A DNA stretch of 64,000 bases from Choristoneura fumiferana (taxonomy: Eukaryota > Arthropoda > Insecta > Lepidoptera > Tortricidae), in the NCBI RefSeq assembly GCF_025370935.1, contig NC_133496.1:1215081-1279080 (forward strand), given 5' to 3'. Below are positions 19,798 through 31,743 of this stretch, one piece after another. The position numbers and the translations under genes were made by a program. The notes beneath the pieces were generated by a model that did no database searches, was not told the DNA's origin, and saw only the letters and a program-made list of their open reading frames with translations. Position 1 is the stretch's first letter. Each line of letters begins with the position of its first letter.

Positions 19798-20429
19798 ACA
19801 TTAAAATATGATTTTTCTGTATCATACCAAAAAAAAATTGTGACCGTAGTCAATAAATCTAACAGCATAACGCAACAATCAAGTAGCGTCAGCAAAAACC
19901 ATTAGAAAGGAAATCCATCGCATACAACCGTTATGTTGTTAACGCGCGTTTTTATTTGGTTTTAACAGGACAAAGGTTTCAATACACGCGTGGAATACTG
20001 TTTTATTACAAAGAGAAATTCACGTTAGTTTCGTCTGTGGGATGCAAATAGTTACCAATTCAACAACGAGAGCAAATTGCATCGTTTGTTTCATGCAATT
20101 GTTTTTTGGGTTCCGTACCTTAAAAGGAAATAAGGAACCCTTATAAGATACCTACCCCTTATACTAGTGTCTGACAGGTTAGTAATCAAAACCGAATTTC
20201 AGATTTAGCTTAAGTTTGGGCTTAAATCGAAATCGAAACTTGATTCGAGGGTAATTCTAGTGAATAATTTATATTTGCTTTATAAATTTAAATTTAAAAA
20301 TACATTGTAAATTCAATACATGTCAGGTAATATGTATATGAAATTCACAAAACGATCATCAAAGGTACGAAAATAATAATGTATAATATAAAACGTGTCA
20401 AAAATTATACTCAAAAATTAAAATTCAAT

Positions 20430-20650
20430 CCATACTAATATCATAAATCTGAAAGTGTGTGTGTTTGTATGTTTCTCAGTTTTTTACGTCAAAACGGAGC
20501 AAATGATCGACGTGATTTTTGGCATAAAGATAGTTTACGGGCCAGAGAGTGACATAGGCTAGTTTTTACCTCGGAAAAATGCCCAGTTTCTGAGGGAACA
20601 GCGCGCGATAACCGAATTCCACGCGGGCGAAGCCGCGGGAATAAGCTATA
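20430..20650 (-). repeat. retroelement tail ('GGGATAAAAAGTAGCCTATG' type)
   Basis: On the minus strand it reads 'GCTTATTCCCGCGGCTTCGC' through 'GTAAAAACTAGCCTATGTCA' to 'CACACACTTTCAGATTTATG'. Confidence 0.75.
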
Positions 20651-20940
20651 ACATGTTTTCAGCCTGATGAAAATGTTGCTTACTCGGAGTGAATTTTGAT
20701 CTACCACTATTTGATAGGGCTTCCTCTAGTAAGAACGGCCTGAAAACTGATTTCAGCGCGCTGAAAACAGACTGCAAGTTCTAGTAAATAACTTCACAAA
20801 ATAATTTCGCGGTTATTCTCTTTGACCTATCTCCGTAACATTATTTTCACAACGATCCTATATTTTTCTGACAAGGAATTACCTTTATATTTTTAACCGA
20901 CTGCGGGTCTATTAACAAAATTAGACTTCACCATACCAAC

Positions 20941-21365
20941 AACTAGCTTTTGCGTGCGGCTCCGCTCGCGTGGAATTCGGGTATCGCGCTGTTCCCTTGG
21001 GAACTGTGCATTTTTCCGGGATAAAAAGTAGCCTATGTCACTCTCTGACCCATAAACTAAGGGTAACTAGGGGTGTAATATAAGGGTGATGGTACGTGGT
21101 GTTCAATGAGACGATAGCTGTAGGTGTGCGTAAAGAGAACCTTTTATTAAATCAACCTTAGATTATATACATTATGATTGTCGCTGATACAAGCAATATG
21201 CGTTTATGTAGCAGGAAGCTATGTGTTATTGCTAAACACTAAAAGTGTCCACTTGCCATACTACAATCTCTATGCCAAAAGTCACGTCGAAACGGAGCGA
21301 CGGATCAAAGACGGACAAACATACAAACACACACACTTTCACATTTATAATATTAGTAAGGATAC
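20941..21365 (+). repeat. retroelement tail split by a 209-bp insertion
   Basis: 20941-21059 ('CTAGCTTTTGCGTGCGGCTC' to 'GACCCATAAACTA') and 21269-21365 ('TCTCTATGCCAAAAGTCACG' to 'TTTATAATATTAGTAAGGAT') are contiguous in the copies at 7.5, 10.3 and 20.5 kb. Confidence 0.8.
21060..21268. mobile_element. insertion of unknown class
   Basis: From 21075 it begins 'TGTAATATAAGGGTGATGGT' and ends 'GCCATACTACA', so TG..CA ends are possible, with 'TTTTATTAAA' inside. That would fit a small solo LTR. No target duplication is visible, so the class stays open. Confidence 0.4.
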
Positions 21366-21753
21366 CAATACCAATATCAATAAAAATAAAATAAAATAAT
21401 TTCCGTGTAATCATAACCCCTCAGTGTCGTAGCCGATTAAGGTGTCACTACGGAGCGTAGACGCTCTACGCCGTAGAGGGGCTACGAACACTAATGTATG
21501 CAAAACGCCGTACTTCAGTAAAAGCAGGTGGGTTGGGTTACCATGAATATTTTGCATAATAATATTTGTTATATTACAAACACGTTATATTACAAACACA
21601 ACTATTATGCATGCACGCACATAATTATCACAAGTATGAAATCGCTAGCTAAAGAAAAATGGACATAATATGTCAAATTTTTTTTTTAAATTAAGCTTTG
21701 TTTCGTAGAGTCAACATAGTTTGTATGGAAATGTCGAGCTTAAGCCAGGATTA

Positions 21754-22262
21754 GGGTGTGTTTCCACCAGGGATGTGTGATGATGCATTACGAGGAATGT
21801 GTTTATCAATTTTATCATGAATCAATAGAAACGCTTGATTTAGTGGAAACAGCTCAGTGGAGCGTCGATAGGTAAATGAAGCATTTCTATTGGTTCATGT
21901 CATGATAAGCACATTTCTCGCAATGCATCATCATCATCATCATCCCAGCCTATGTCCCACTGCTGGCCACAGGCCTCCTCTCAGAACAAGAGGGCTTGGG
22001 CCATAGTTCCCACGCGGGCCCAGTGCGGATTAGGAACTTCGCACGCACCATTGAATCGCTTCGCAGGTTCGTGCAGGTTTCCTCACGATGTTTTCCTTCA
22101 CCGCAAAGATCGTGGTAAATCTCAAATGTAATTCCGCACACGAATTTCGAAAAACTCAGAGGTGCGAGCCGCGGTTTGAACCCACGACCCTCTGCTTGAG
22201 AGGCGATAGGTCAAACCACTAGGCCACCACGGCTTACACAATGCATCAATGCATCATCGTAT
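21754..22262. mobile_element. Fam-D MITE split by SINE-C
   Basis: 'GTTTCCACCAGGGATGTGTG', 'ACGAGGAATGTGTTTATCAA' and 'CAATAGAAACGC' are mirrored by 'GCATTTCTATTGGTTCATGT' and 'TTTCTCGCAATGCAT'. SINE-C sits at the right-hand end. Confidence 0.7.
21929..22238 (-). mobile_element. SINE-C, near full length
   Basis: It is flanked by 'CAATGCAT' at 21921-21928 and 22239-22246. On the minus strand it reads 'CCGTGGTGGCCTAGTGGTTT' (A box), then 'GGGTTCAAACCGC' (B box), the body, and a (GAT)n tail. Confidence 0.9.
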
Positions 22263-22287
22263 GTTTTAATACGAAATTGATTCTTAG

Positions 22288-22600
22288 CTAGTCATCAACA
22301 TCATATCTTCTTTTCTTTTCTTCTGTTCTGTACTGTTGATCATAAGGCTTCCCCATAGACATCCAGTTGCCTCGGTTGGAAGCGGCTTGCAACTACCGTG
22401 AATCCGGGTCTTTAATCAGGTCATCCGTCCGTCTCATTGGTGGACGTCCTACGTAGCGCTTGCTGATCCGCGTTTGCCACTCGAGAACTTTTCAGCCCCT
22501 ACGGCCATCTGTTCTCCGTGCTATATGACCTGCCCATTGCCACTTCAAAGAGCTTAATTATCTTGGCTATACCGGTGACCCTACCCTCATTCTTCTACGC
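22288..22600 (-). pseudogene. RTE/CR1-like LINE C-terminus
   Basis: The minus strand decodes in pieces to 'LKWQWAGHIARRTDG', 'LEWQTRISKRYVGRPPMRRT' and then a degraded 'GKPYDQQY'. The same motif order occurs at 23706-24045 and 49724-50045. It has frameshifts and no upstream domains. Confidence 0.7.
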
Positions 22601-23104
22601 ATCTCCTTATTTCGGGTTAGCGAGTGGTCGCTAGTAACTAAACCAGCAACAAGACAGTTTAATTCATGTTTGGCACTGCTAACATAATAAATAAATCGAG
22701 ACTTAATTTTTTTCAGCGATTGACCCTTGTTTAAACTCCAAATTTCCAAAGATTTCTAAAACACCCGATCAGACTTTAACTGAAGTATAAATTGATTTTG
22801 AAAAGCTTTTATCGCAGCTCCGGAGTTCCTATAATATAATTTGTCGCAAAAACTTTCGCGTAACTTAATTTCGAAGCCGCAAAAATGCGAGCGACAAGGT
22901 TTGTACCGCGTCTTAACTTAATTATTGCTCAGTTTGTCACAAATTAACTTCAGATGAATGTGTGGTTGCTTTGGGGATAGAAAATTATGTTGGAATATCA
23001 ATTTCTCAATATATCCCTAATTAAACGAGGTACGAAATTTGGAATATTTCGTTCAGTGATCACGCTATGTTAGCTCAATTTACACCGCGAGCGTAGCGGA
23101 CTCA
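22601..23104. other. unassigned sequence
   Basis: No recognised element. 23085-23104 carries 'GCGAGCGTAGCGGACTCA', a short GC-rich word also typical of lepidopteran repeats. Confidence 0.35.
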
Positions 23105-23460
23105 ATGATAATCATCATCAGCCTACAGCAGTTCACTGCTGAACGTAAGCCTCTTCAATGGCGCACCACAACACTGTCTTCAGCCTCGCATCCATCCGCC
23201 GCCAGCGACCCTCTTAAGGTCGTCCGTCCACCATGCCTCAGGACGCCCTCCACGTTTTCCCGAGATTCGAGGACTCGTCTACTCCACCGTTCATCGGTCC
23301 TGCGTCAGACGTGGCCAGCCCAACGCCACTTCAGCGAACTAATTCTTTGAGCAACGTCGGTGAGTTTCGTTCTTTGTCGGATAATGTGATTTCGGATCCT
23401 TCAAAGAAACCCCTAGCATTGCTCTCTCCATAGCTCGCTGAGGGACCTTAAACTCACTCA
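23105..23460 (-). pseudogene. RTE-like LINE C-terminus
   Basis: On the minus strand 'AWWTDDLKRVAGGGWMRG' and, after a stop and frame changes, the tail 'GTAGGCTGATGATGAT' identify an RTE-type 3' end. Upstream 'FAEVALGWPRLTQDR' is a degraded version of the family's 'LKWQWAGH' segment. Confidence 0.65.
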
Positions 23461-23705
23461 TTGAGGATAATCTAATGACTTAGTTTAACTTATATCGACC
23501 GAATTCATAGATTTTCGGTGTAAGTACTTTCATGCAGCCGATCGTTGTACGTTGAACTATGTCATTAATGAGTCCGCTCTGCTCGCGGTGTTTGGGGGAG
23601 AAAAGTTCTCAAGTGGCGACGACAAACCGGAAGAAGAAGCGTTGGTCTTCCACTAGGTGGACTATAAGTTAGTTTTCCTTTAATGTTTTTCTGCTATTGT
23701 AATAT

Positions 23706-24045
23706 TGTCATCATTATCAGCGGAACTGCACTGCTGAACAAAGTCCTCCCCTTATAACGCTACAATGAGCGACAACTCGCCACTCGCATCCACCGGTTGC
23801 GCCCAAAACTCACGATGTCGTCAGTCCGTCTAGTGGGAGGCCTGCTAACGTTTCCCATTCGTGGTCGCCACTCGAAGACTTTTTCCCCAACAAATATTTG
23901 TTCTTCCAGCGGTATGGCCCGCCCATTGCCACTTCAACCTGCACATTATTTCATCTATGTCGATGACTTTAGTGCTTCGGCGAATTTCCACATTCCGGAT
24001 TATGGCGCGTGAAACCACAGAAAGTGTGAAAGAAAAGATTTTAAA
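23706..24045 (-). pseudogene. RTE/CR1-like LINE C-terminus
   Basis: The minus frame at 23845-24090 includes 'IIRNVEIRRSTKVIDIDEIM' and then 'LKWQWAGHTAGRTN', the conserved approach to the C-terminus. Downstream, several stops precede 'GEDFVQQCSSA', which corresponds to 'GEAYVQQW'. The copy is dead. Confidence 0.7.
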
Positions 24046-24067
24046 GCTAGACGAAGTTAAAATTACT

Positions 24068-24200
24068 GGCCCTATACTACGAAGTGCCAAATTCGAATTT
24101 CGTATCTTGCCGTCTCGCTGACGCTTATATTATTTAATACGAGAGTGAGAGAGGGACGGTACGATGCGAACTTCGATTTCCAAATTTTGTAGTAGCCCCT
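24068..24200. mobile_element. palindromic MITE ('CTACGAA..TTCGTAGTAG' type)
   Basis: 'GGCCCTATACTACGAAGTGC' on the left is mirrored by 'TTTGTAGTAGCCCCT' on the right. The inside has 'AATACGAGAGTGAGAGAGGG' and 'ACGGTACGATGCGAACTTCG', the landmarks of a common lepidopteran MITE. Confidence 0.7.
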
Positions 24201-24486
24201 CTGATGCTATCGACTATCTGACCCCGTTTGCTTTAAATAATCTGACCTGGTGTGATTAGGTCGGATTATGTTTAGACTATTTGGGGCGGGTAAAAGTCCT
24301 AATTTGAATCAACCTCAATACATGTGCTGTCTGTTGAACTCAGTAAACGTTTTAGTTTTACGTAAATTACAATATGTCATTATTATTTTTTTTTCAGAGA
24401 TCAAGATAAATTAGCGTAGTTCACTGGTAATTTTTTATGTTATGTTTTATCCAATCATTTCAAAAATAGTAGATTATTATCGTGGC

Positions 24487-24580
24487 TTGGACGTAGGCAA
24501 TTGCTGGCTGAGTATGAGAACTAATACGGACGAGCTTGCGAGTCCGTTTAACTAATACGAAGCCAGTAATTGCTATTCCA
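24487..24580. repeat. imperfect hairpin
   Basis: 'GCAATTGCTGGCTGAGTATG' with 'ACTAATACGGAC' is mirrored by 'GTCCGTTTAACTAATACGAA' and 'GCCAGTAATTGCTATTCC'. This is a probable small MITE. Confidence 0.55.
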
Positions 24581-24589
24581 GAAGAGACT

Positions 24590-25006
24590 AATAAAAAGCT
24601 TTTCTCAAAAATGGTGAAGGAACAAACTTAATTAGAATAAACATTTTCTCAACAAAATAATATTATGACATTTAATTTTATTCCAATAAATTTTTTCATG
24701 CTTTCCCGCCTTTTTTCATTCAAAAAAACAGCAGGTGTATTTTTCCACCGAAAACACCACACCATAACTGATAGCAGCCATTTGAGATGGCTGTATACGA
24801 CTCGTGCCAACATTTCCATGGCAGATTTTCACTTTTTAAAAAGTTTGAGACTCGACAATAATAAATTATTGACGAGCTAGCGCGCCTGTAATCTTTTTTA
24901 CTTTTTAATTTCTCGCTGACCATAGACTATGCACTTAGCCTTATGATATGTAAGTAATAACGTAGACTTATACGGTAATTTTTGAGAAAACTCTTTTATT
25001 AAGTCG
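24590..25006. mobile_element. inverted-end element
   Basis: 'TAATAAAAAGCTTTTCTCAA' at the left is mirrored by 'TTGAGAAAACTCTTTTATTA' at the right, about 26 bp each. The interior is AT-rich with no domain. Confidence 0.5.
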
Positions 25007-26650
25007 GATTTAGAACTTTTAGTTCACTAAATTATATTTAAAGGCAGTGTTTCAAGTTGCGAGCTATATTAAATCACACCATCATAAATTCTCTGCTTAT
25101 GTACAATATCCGTCTTTGGTTATAAAGCTGTAAGTAAAAGGGTTTATTTGGTACGTTGAAAATATAAACAAAATTAATGTTCTTCTTCCCCGATATCTTT
25201 GCACATTTATTTTATTTTCAGGGCAAAATATAATAACGTTTGTTTACTTGTAACGCAGGTTAAAACTATGACCCAGTTACCCATTTTCTCATGCATATTA
25301 TTCCAAAAGGCAAACGCCGGAGTATCTCAATTTATGCACAGCCTTCACTGCTCTATTATTAACTGGCCTGATAGTAAATTACCCCAAATTGTATAGAAAT
25401 TCCATTATAAGTGAAAGGGACATTAATAGATATGGCCCAAATATAGATGCCCGCATTAATATGGAACAAACGATAACACTTTCGGCGCGTGAACAGCGTT
25501 AAATGCTTACTACTTTTAAAAACGGACGTTTTTTAGTTGAAAATCAAATGTGAACTAAAATCTCGAAGCATATTGCTAGATAAAGGCGTCTGACTGCCGC
25601 ACTACGTGCTATTATCATGCTATTTGGAATGCGTTAAAAATCCCATTATTGTTTGTTTCGGGTTACCTGTGCCTTAATGGCGGTTGCGTGAAACATAGTT
25701 GTTCTCGATATTTAATTTTTGACATATTTTTACTCAAATTAAACAATAATTTAACAAAATACAAAGTGTTATTGTTTAGCAATTAAAAATAAATTCTTAA
25801 TTTATAAGCGTTTCTTTAATTTTTATTCAAGTCGTTATTCTTTTTATAACACATTAATAAAAGTGAATAAAAATGTAGTAGGTACTTGATTGAGGTAAGA
25901 GATAGGGAGTTACATTTGGATAATATAGTGGATATTTCTGCAACTTTATCTATAAAGAAATAAAAATTTAGAGATCATGAACAGTCACAGAATACAAATA
26001 TGCAAACCAAATCTATCCCTATTACAAGATCGTATTGAATAAAATTACCGTTCGTTTCTTTTCTGAGTGAATGGTTTGTTACGATCTAGCGCTGTATAAT
26101 TATCTAGTCAGTAATTGGCACGTAAATTACATGCAGTGGCTGTGGAGCCTAAGATTCTACTAAAATGTGTACTGCCCTTAAATTACATTCAATGATGTAT
26201 CTTTATTGATAGAGGTTAGTGTATGATTTGAAAGGTTGATTACAGAAATGACTGATGAAACAAACAAAGGGACATTGTTACGCGGGACATTTTTTTTTAA
26301 ATTGTTTAACTAAATTTTCAATCTTTTCATATTATAGTGATAAAATAAATATTAAAATATAATATACATGTATAGGTACCTAATTGTATTGGTCTTCCAA
26401 ATCATTTTAAGATTTCTCTAATATATACATATACATATTTCAACGTTTGTTTGTTGTAGGTATTCATATAAGTAATTTGCTTTTGTTTGTATGTGTTTGA
26501 AAGTTAGAGATTGTAATTTGAATTTATTTCTGGTGATCTGATTGATTTTAAATCCGGAACGGATAATTAATTATACAATAGCAAAATATCTGGCACAAAA
26601 ATATTTTTTTTTTCCAAAAACTTTGGACGTTTTGAAGTACCATTTACCTA
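25007..26650. other. unassigned AT-rich sequence
   Basis: I see no repeat partner, tRNA-like box or credible frame in this 1.6 kb. It is among the most plausible unique stretches in the window. Confidence 0.45.
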
Positions 26651-26655
26651 ATATA

Positions 26656-26790
26656 AACTAGCGGACCCGGAAAACGTTGTCCTGCCCGAATCAAACACTA
26701 CTTTTATGATAACATATCAACAACAGCGCCATCTAGCGGGCCCAATTGCGTTTTCAAACCATCAACCAACGTTGTTTTGCCTTTCAGTTA
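26656..26790 (+). repeat. retroelement fragment ('CTAGCGGACCCGGAAAACGT')
   Basis: 'ACTAGCGGACCCGGAAAACG' and 'TTGTCCTGCCCGAA' match the start of a widespread insect repeat. 'AACGTTGTTTTGCC' occurs again at about 26768. Confidence 0.5.
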
Positions 26791-27074
26791 TTTAAAGTGA
26801 AAAATCTTGCTAGGCAAATATAAAATAACTATTATTCTGCTATACGAGACGATGACAAATAAAACTAATCAAAAACCATGATAATCGGGCAAGCCGTTCT
26901 CAAATTATAAGTGTTCGAATAAACCCGATTTTGTTTTATTAATATTAAGATTAGATAGTTACTTTAGTACTGTAGTTTATTGAAAGATTTTGAATATGAA
27001 CCAACTGTAGACTCATCTGAAAACACAGTGTCAATATTATTAATTATAACAATACCACTACAAATTGACCCGTC

Positions 27075-27215
27075 GTCTTCTATATTACGACAGGACATAA
27101 CGACGGTACTTACGGCTAATACCGGTTAATTATTAACTATATTACCCGCTTATATTACCAAGTATATTACTCGGATATTACACTGGGTTATGAGATCGTA
27201 GATCAGTTAATATAC
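27075..27215. repeat. region with repeated 'ATATTAC' phrase
   Basis: 'TATATTACGAC', 'ATATTACCCGC', 'ATATTACCAAG', 'ATATTACTCGG' and 'ATATTACACTGG' recur with spacings of about 14-50 bp. This is the sub-structure seen at PIT ends. No partner end was found. Confidence 0.4.
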
Positions 27216-27533
27216 TCCAGTTTAGTGGGAGTTTGAATGGTAATATTTACCAGTATAAACACAAAGCCTAGGGATTGTTCCCGGGAAATATAATATGTAC
27301 TTATATTTAAATAAATGTTGGTAATTCTGGATGATCTAAATGTATGTTCAAATTTGTTAAGGCAACAATATCGTACCAGTATTAGTGAGATAAACGTTAA
27401 CTTTTACAAATGTTGAATACAAAAAGTATTTAATTATTTACTCTGTACTTAAAAGTGTGAGGGGTGTACTTAAATATAATTATGAATGACATATTATCAA
27501 TTACTGAGGGTAAAAAAGAAAAGTAGATACTTA

Positions 27534-27748
27534 TTATGTGGTTTTTTGGAGTCTTTTTGTATTTTTTATTTCAACTCCAAATTTGTTACTTTTACGGGTA
27601 TTCCGTGAAACCATATCGAAAATACAAACTGAGACATATGGATGCACAGAAAAACCAGAAAAAGAGACCAGCGCTGCGAATCGAACCCAGGTCCTCAGAA
27701 ATCCGTGCTGCGTGCTATAACCCCTACACCACCGCTGGACGCTGGTAG
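27534..27748 (-). mobile_element. SINE-F copy
   Basis: On the minus strand 'GTGTAGGGGTTATAGCACGC' and 'GGGTTCGATTCGCAGC' form the tRNA-like head. It is followed by 'TGTGCATCCATATGTCTCAG' and the 3' part 'AACAAATTTGGAGTTGAAAT'. The 5' block is absent. Confidence 0.8.
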
Positions 27749-27835
27749 ATACTTATGTTAGGGAGCCGACTGTACCATAATTAACTGAGTTATAGTGTAA
27801 GAAGCTATAAAATATTTAAAGAAAGTACATACTAA

Positions 27836-27989
27836 CTCCCTTATTCATAAAACTTAACAAGCCTATATTAACTAACAAATGCTTGTCCCTTTCTAACAAA
27901 TACAAATGTCGAAGTGACAGATAAGGACAAACGAATTTTAGCGGCATTTTAACTAAAATAGGTTTGATTGTCGTTTATGAATAAGGGGG
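27836..27989. mobile_element. MITE with 'CCCTTATTCATAAA' ends, copy 1
   Basis: Inverted ends 'CTCCCTTATTCATAAAAC' and 'GTTTATGAATAAGGGGG'. The flanks are TAA and TTA. It matches 44880-45034 along its whole length in inverted orientation. Three-base TWA duplications point to a PIF/Harbinger-type transposase. Confidence 0.85.
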
Positions 27990-28142
27990 TTAGTGTTTGG
28001 CAGTGGAAGCGTTTTACATCCCCACTGAAAGAAGAATAAGAAAAAAATATGTATATCTGTTATTAGTATTATTGTAATTAAAGATGTTTTCATTGCACTA
28101 TACCACATAAGTTCTAAGTTTATTTATAAAACATGAAAGTGA

Positions 28143-28386
28143 CCCCGTGTGGTGTCGGGTTAGAATTACACCTCTCCATTTCTTCCGTGGATGTCGTAAG
28201 AGGCGACTGAGGATATGGTTAAGGTATACCGTAGGCGACAGGCTAGCAACCTGTCACTATTGTACCGTTTTTGTCAAACTTAAAACCTAAAAATTGTTAA
28301 AAGTGGCTCCGAAGCGGTAACGCTTTGTGTGCTCTGCCTACCCCATGTGGGAATACAGGCGTGATGTTTGTGTGCGTGAAAGTTAT
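28143..28386 (+). mobile_element. lepidopteran LINE-like 3' region
   Basis: 'CCCGTGTGGTGTCGGGTTAG', 'GATGTCGTAAGAGGCGACTG', 'GTACCGTTTTTGTCAAACTT' and 'CCATGTGGGAATACAGGCGT' occur in order. The later half recurs at 42880-43003. Confidence 0.6.
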
Positions 28387-29560
28387 TTAGATACTTTACT
28401 TAACCTTAATTATTAAGTGTTACTTAGTTAATATGTAAACCTAAAAATAACATGTGGTTAACATAGCGTATGTTATGTATAGTTAATAAATGTAATTAAT
28501 TGTAAAATTGCTACGCCCCAGCAGGGCATCATTTTTTGTTTATTTTTTGTAAAAAGTGTTGCACTGAATACTGGACGTCTGCAGATAGTTATTTAACTTT
28601 CTCACCGGTAAAGAGGATTTTTATAAGATAAAAAAAATGATTACCAAAATTCGGCACAACATTAGTTACTTTAAATAAGGGATTCAATTATTCGAAAGTT
28701 TCTTAAAATGCTGTCTTAAGTACCAATTACTACAGACCGCAATTGTCTAACGCGCGGACGCTTGCGATCGCATTCACCATCTCTCTCTACCCTCATCTTA
28801 TACCGTTTGACAGAAAGATGTGGCGACAACGATTGCGATGCCGAGTGTGTTAGACAATTAAATACGGCCACAGCTTCTAGAGCTATGATTTTACATCCCA
28901 GTAAATTTCAAAACACACGCTGTATTCATACAAGTGTTATAAATTGTTTATTATGTAATTGTAAGTGATTAATAAGGCTACAGATTAATCTCGGCGGGTG
29001 ATTACGCGATTACCTGTAAAGTAATTAAAGGAAGTGTTTAATCCTTGTGAAGTAATTAAGGAACATGCTACCGCTCCTCGATGTTATTGAAATTGAAACA
29101 TGCATTATAATTAAATAATTTGAGTGCTTGTTTATAGAAAATTAATAGTAGGTAGGTAGTAACAATAAATCGTTTGCCTCCCTCTCATAATAATAAAATG
29201 AATAAAACTTTGAATCTGAGGCTTGAATAGGGCATAATTAGGTAAAGCTCTGCGCAGGGGGCGACACTAGTGTAAACCTCCAGTAAATTCTCTTTATATT
29301 TTGTTGCCATGACAGATCATGACCAAAGAGTATTAGTACCTATAGAAATCATAATAATAGTACCTATAGTAACGATAGAGCTAAATTTCCAAAAAAATAA
29401 TTGAAATAATATGATGTTATGGCATTTAAGATACTCAAAAAACTGTTTACGGTTTTGTGCTAGTGCTGCACTCTGACGGCAGAAAATTGCAGTAATATTC
29501 CCTATTGAAAAGAATAAATGAAATTGAAAAGCTTAGGAAATTTAACTTTTTGAACATGAA
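28387..29560. other. mostly unassigned sequence
   Basis: Around 28510, 'CTACGCCCCAGCAGGGCAT' looks like a LINE 3' remnant. The rest, including a 68-codon frame at 28762, shows no recognisable element or gene. Confidence 0.4.
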
Positions 29561-29564
29561 ACTA

Positions 29565-29612
29565 CCGTGAACTCGGTTTAAGACGTGAGTTATCCGTTAC
29601 AATATCTTTTAA
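29565..29612. repeat. fragment of the 10.66-kb hairpin family
   Basis: 'CTCGGTTTAAGACGTGAGTT' and 'ATCCGTTACAAT' match the right arm at 10820-10861, and 'AAACTACCGTGA' matches the outer end of the same element. Confidence 0.7.
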
Positions 29613-29724
29613 TATGAAATTAAACTTGTACAGAAAAACGGAAGTTACAATTAAATATTACTTACAACCTCGCTTATAAATCTAATTTGTGTATGTTGCA
29701 TTTATATACTTTTAGACTGGGCGC

Positions 29725-29885
29725 ACTTTAGCTAATAGTTATTTATGTGGCTGGTGCATAATGAGAGGCATTAAAGTACGAGTGTGGTTTTATGAAACGA
29801 GCCGAAGGCGAGTTTCATAATAAGATCACACGAGTGTTTAATGCCTAATTATCTATAGCCGCATACATAACTTTATCTATAAGTT
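29725..29885. mobile_element. palindromic MITE
   Basis: 'AGTTATTTATGTGGCTGGTG' and 'GAGGCATTAAAGTACGAGTG' are mirrored by 'CACACGAGTGTTTAATGCCT' and 'TATAGCCGCATACATAACTT'. The core 'GAGCCGAAGGCGAG' is a short GC-rich hairpin loop. Confidence 0.7.
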
Positions 29886-30140
29886 TTCTATAATATGTTC
29901 AGATATGGCCTGTATTTTTAAGTTAGTGTTACTGATAACTAGTTTGAAATACCTACCAAAGCTTAAATAAAACAGATAATAAAAAACTAAAGTTTTATTT
30001 ATAATAATAATTATTATCTACATGCATGTCATAAGTTTTCTACAATATGTACAGATATGCATTGTTAAAAAAAGTGTTACCGATACTTTAATGTTGACAT
30101 TAAGATGCACTGTACTTTAATGTGAACATTAAGATGCACC
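29880..30140. repeat. tandem duplications
   Basis: The block 'ATAAGTTTTCTATAATATGT' (about 29880) recurs as 'ATAAGTTTTCTACAATATGT' at about 30031. Within it, 'ACTTTAATGTTGACATTAAG' is followed directly by 'ACTTTAATGTGAACATTAAG' (30088-30140). This looks like slippage or local duplication. Confidence 0.7.
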
Positions 30141-30629
30141 CGCAGATACCAGGTTTCTTAATAAAGGCCATTTGGTAGTCGTTTCTGAACATATAATAGG
30201 GAAGTTATGATATGCATGTAGATAAAAAAGATTAAAGAAGCGAGCTTTTATGATGTTTCTCTTATATTTCACGTCAATGTCACTCGTCAAGTTTGTAAAT
30301 TTTATAATTTGACCGATAACAATAACTGTGAAGTTATAATATTTTATTTTATTTGACCATAAAGTTAATTACCAGATTTACCAGATACATTCTATCAATG
30401 GAGAGCTTCCAAAGTTACCGGAAATCAAGCAAAACACGGCGTATATTCCTTCGCAGCAATATTCTGCAACTTAATACTTCCTTCAGCCGAGTCCGATGCA
30501 GGCTTACACGCATAAATTAAGTTCGACGAGCTCTATTTGCATACATCTGCATCACGCGCGGTGCAGGCGCAAACGACGCATTTTGCAGTTGGTGAATATT
30601 AGTGCAACCTACATGAATATGTGCATTCT

Positions 30630-30715
30630 GGGGCTGTAACTTACTTTGCGGAGGTCCATATCAATGAAGTATAAACAATTACTTTGCTCACCCGCGACCA
30701 CACGATAGTTACTTT
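30630..30715 (-). mobile_element. Fam-B fragment
   Basis: 'TTACTTTGCGGAGGTCCATA' followed by 'ACTTTGCTCACCCGCGACCA'. Both Fam-B end blocks are present with the middle deleted, in an arrangement inverted relative to the 14.4-kb copy. Confidence 0.6.
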
Positions 30716-30843
30716 TATGGGGTGATGGGGATATTTTATGGTGGTGTACCAGTCAGGGCCTCATATGGAAGCTCTAACCCACAACATAATACAGACTACT
30801 TACACATTTCCAAAGCACTTTTATTTTATTTAATACTAATAAT

Positions 30844-31011
30844 TAAGGCTGTGGCTCCACTGAGGCGGAGACGAGCAGAGCGGAGACACACGTCTGATGA
30901 TAATGAAGCGGAGACGAGATGTGGATTCAACTAATATGATTGGTCGATCCCTACAAGGCTCCTCTCCACTCGGCTCGTCTCCGTCTCAGCGGAGTCGCAG
31001 CCGTAACATGT
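30844..31011. mobile_element. palindromic MITE rich in 'CGGAGACGAG'
   Basis: 'GGCTGTGGCTCCACTGAGGC' and 'GGAGACGAGCAGAGCGGAGA' are mirrored by 'TCTCCACTCGGCTCGTCTCC' and 'GCGGAGTCGCAGCC'. TAA lies on both sides. There is no coding capacity. Confidence 0.7.
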
Positions 31012-31310
31012 TTAATGTATTGTTTTTTGTGACCATACCTATCTAGATAGTAGGCTAGTTAGGTAGGTATTCTTCGTGCCTTTTTCAATCCTATGTCAAT
31101 CCGAAGTCAGTCCTGATAGAACAATAATGTATCTTCCCTGCGAACATTACGGAGTCCACCACCGCGCTCATACTCGTAACGTCAGGATGGCTTCTTCCAA
31201 TCTCACTGAACTCCCTGAGCCACAGCAGTGTTAAGTTCAGTAAGTTTACGATATCACAAAACAGCTTTGATTTCTAGTTGTTCTACGTTTTATTGGTGAT
31301 GAGTTTTACG

Positions 31311-31690
31311 TATAGAATAGAATAGAATAGAAGACATTTATTCACATTCACAAAGACACACAAATACAACCAAACTAAAAAACAACAACAGCAAACACAA
31401 ATAAAACAAAAAAAAAAGAAATACAAAAATTAAAATATATGATTTTGTGTGTCCTCGCAAAAGTGAAACGGCCGCTGACTCAGCATTATGCTGAGGCGTT
31501 AAACGCCTGCAGCGCTGATATTCTGTCAGAACCGTCTGTGACTCCGTATGGTGTCATTTTCATGGTTTTTTTAATACAATTCTACATCGCTAACATAAAC
31601 AATTGTCATCTAATATTATATGTTCATTGTGGCGTTCTAAGGAGGAGGCTAATATATCCATTATATTATTATGTATATTATTAAAGTATC
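31311..31690 (-). mobile_element. retroelement 3' end with (TAGAA)n tail
   Basis: 'TAGAATAGAATAGAATAGAA' followed by 'GACATTTATTCACATTCACA' is, on the minus strand, a LINE end with a (TTCTA)n tail. The interior (31440-31560) has a small palindrome 'GCATTATGCTGAGGCG'. Confidence 0.5.
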
Positions 31691-31743
31691 GGACGTCACT
31701 GTATTAATTTGTGGTGTACAATACATTTTTTTTTGCAAGTTAT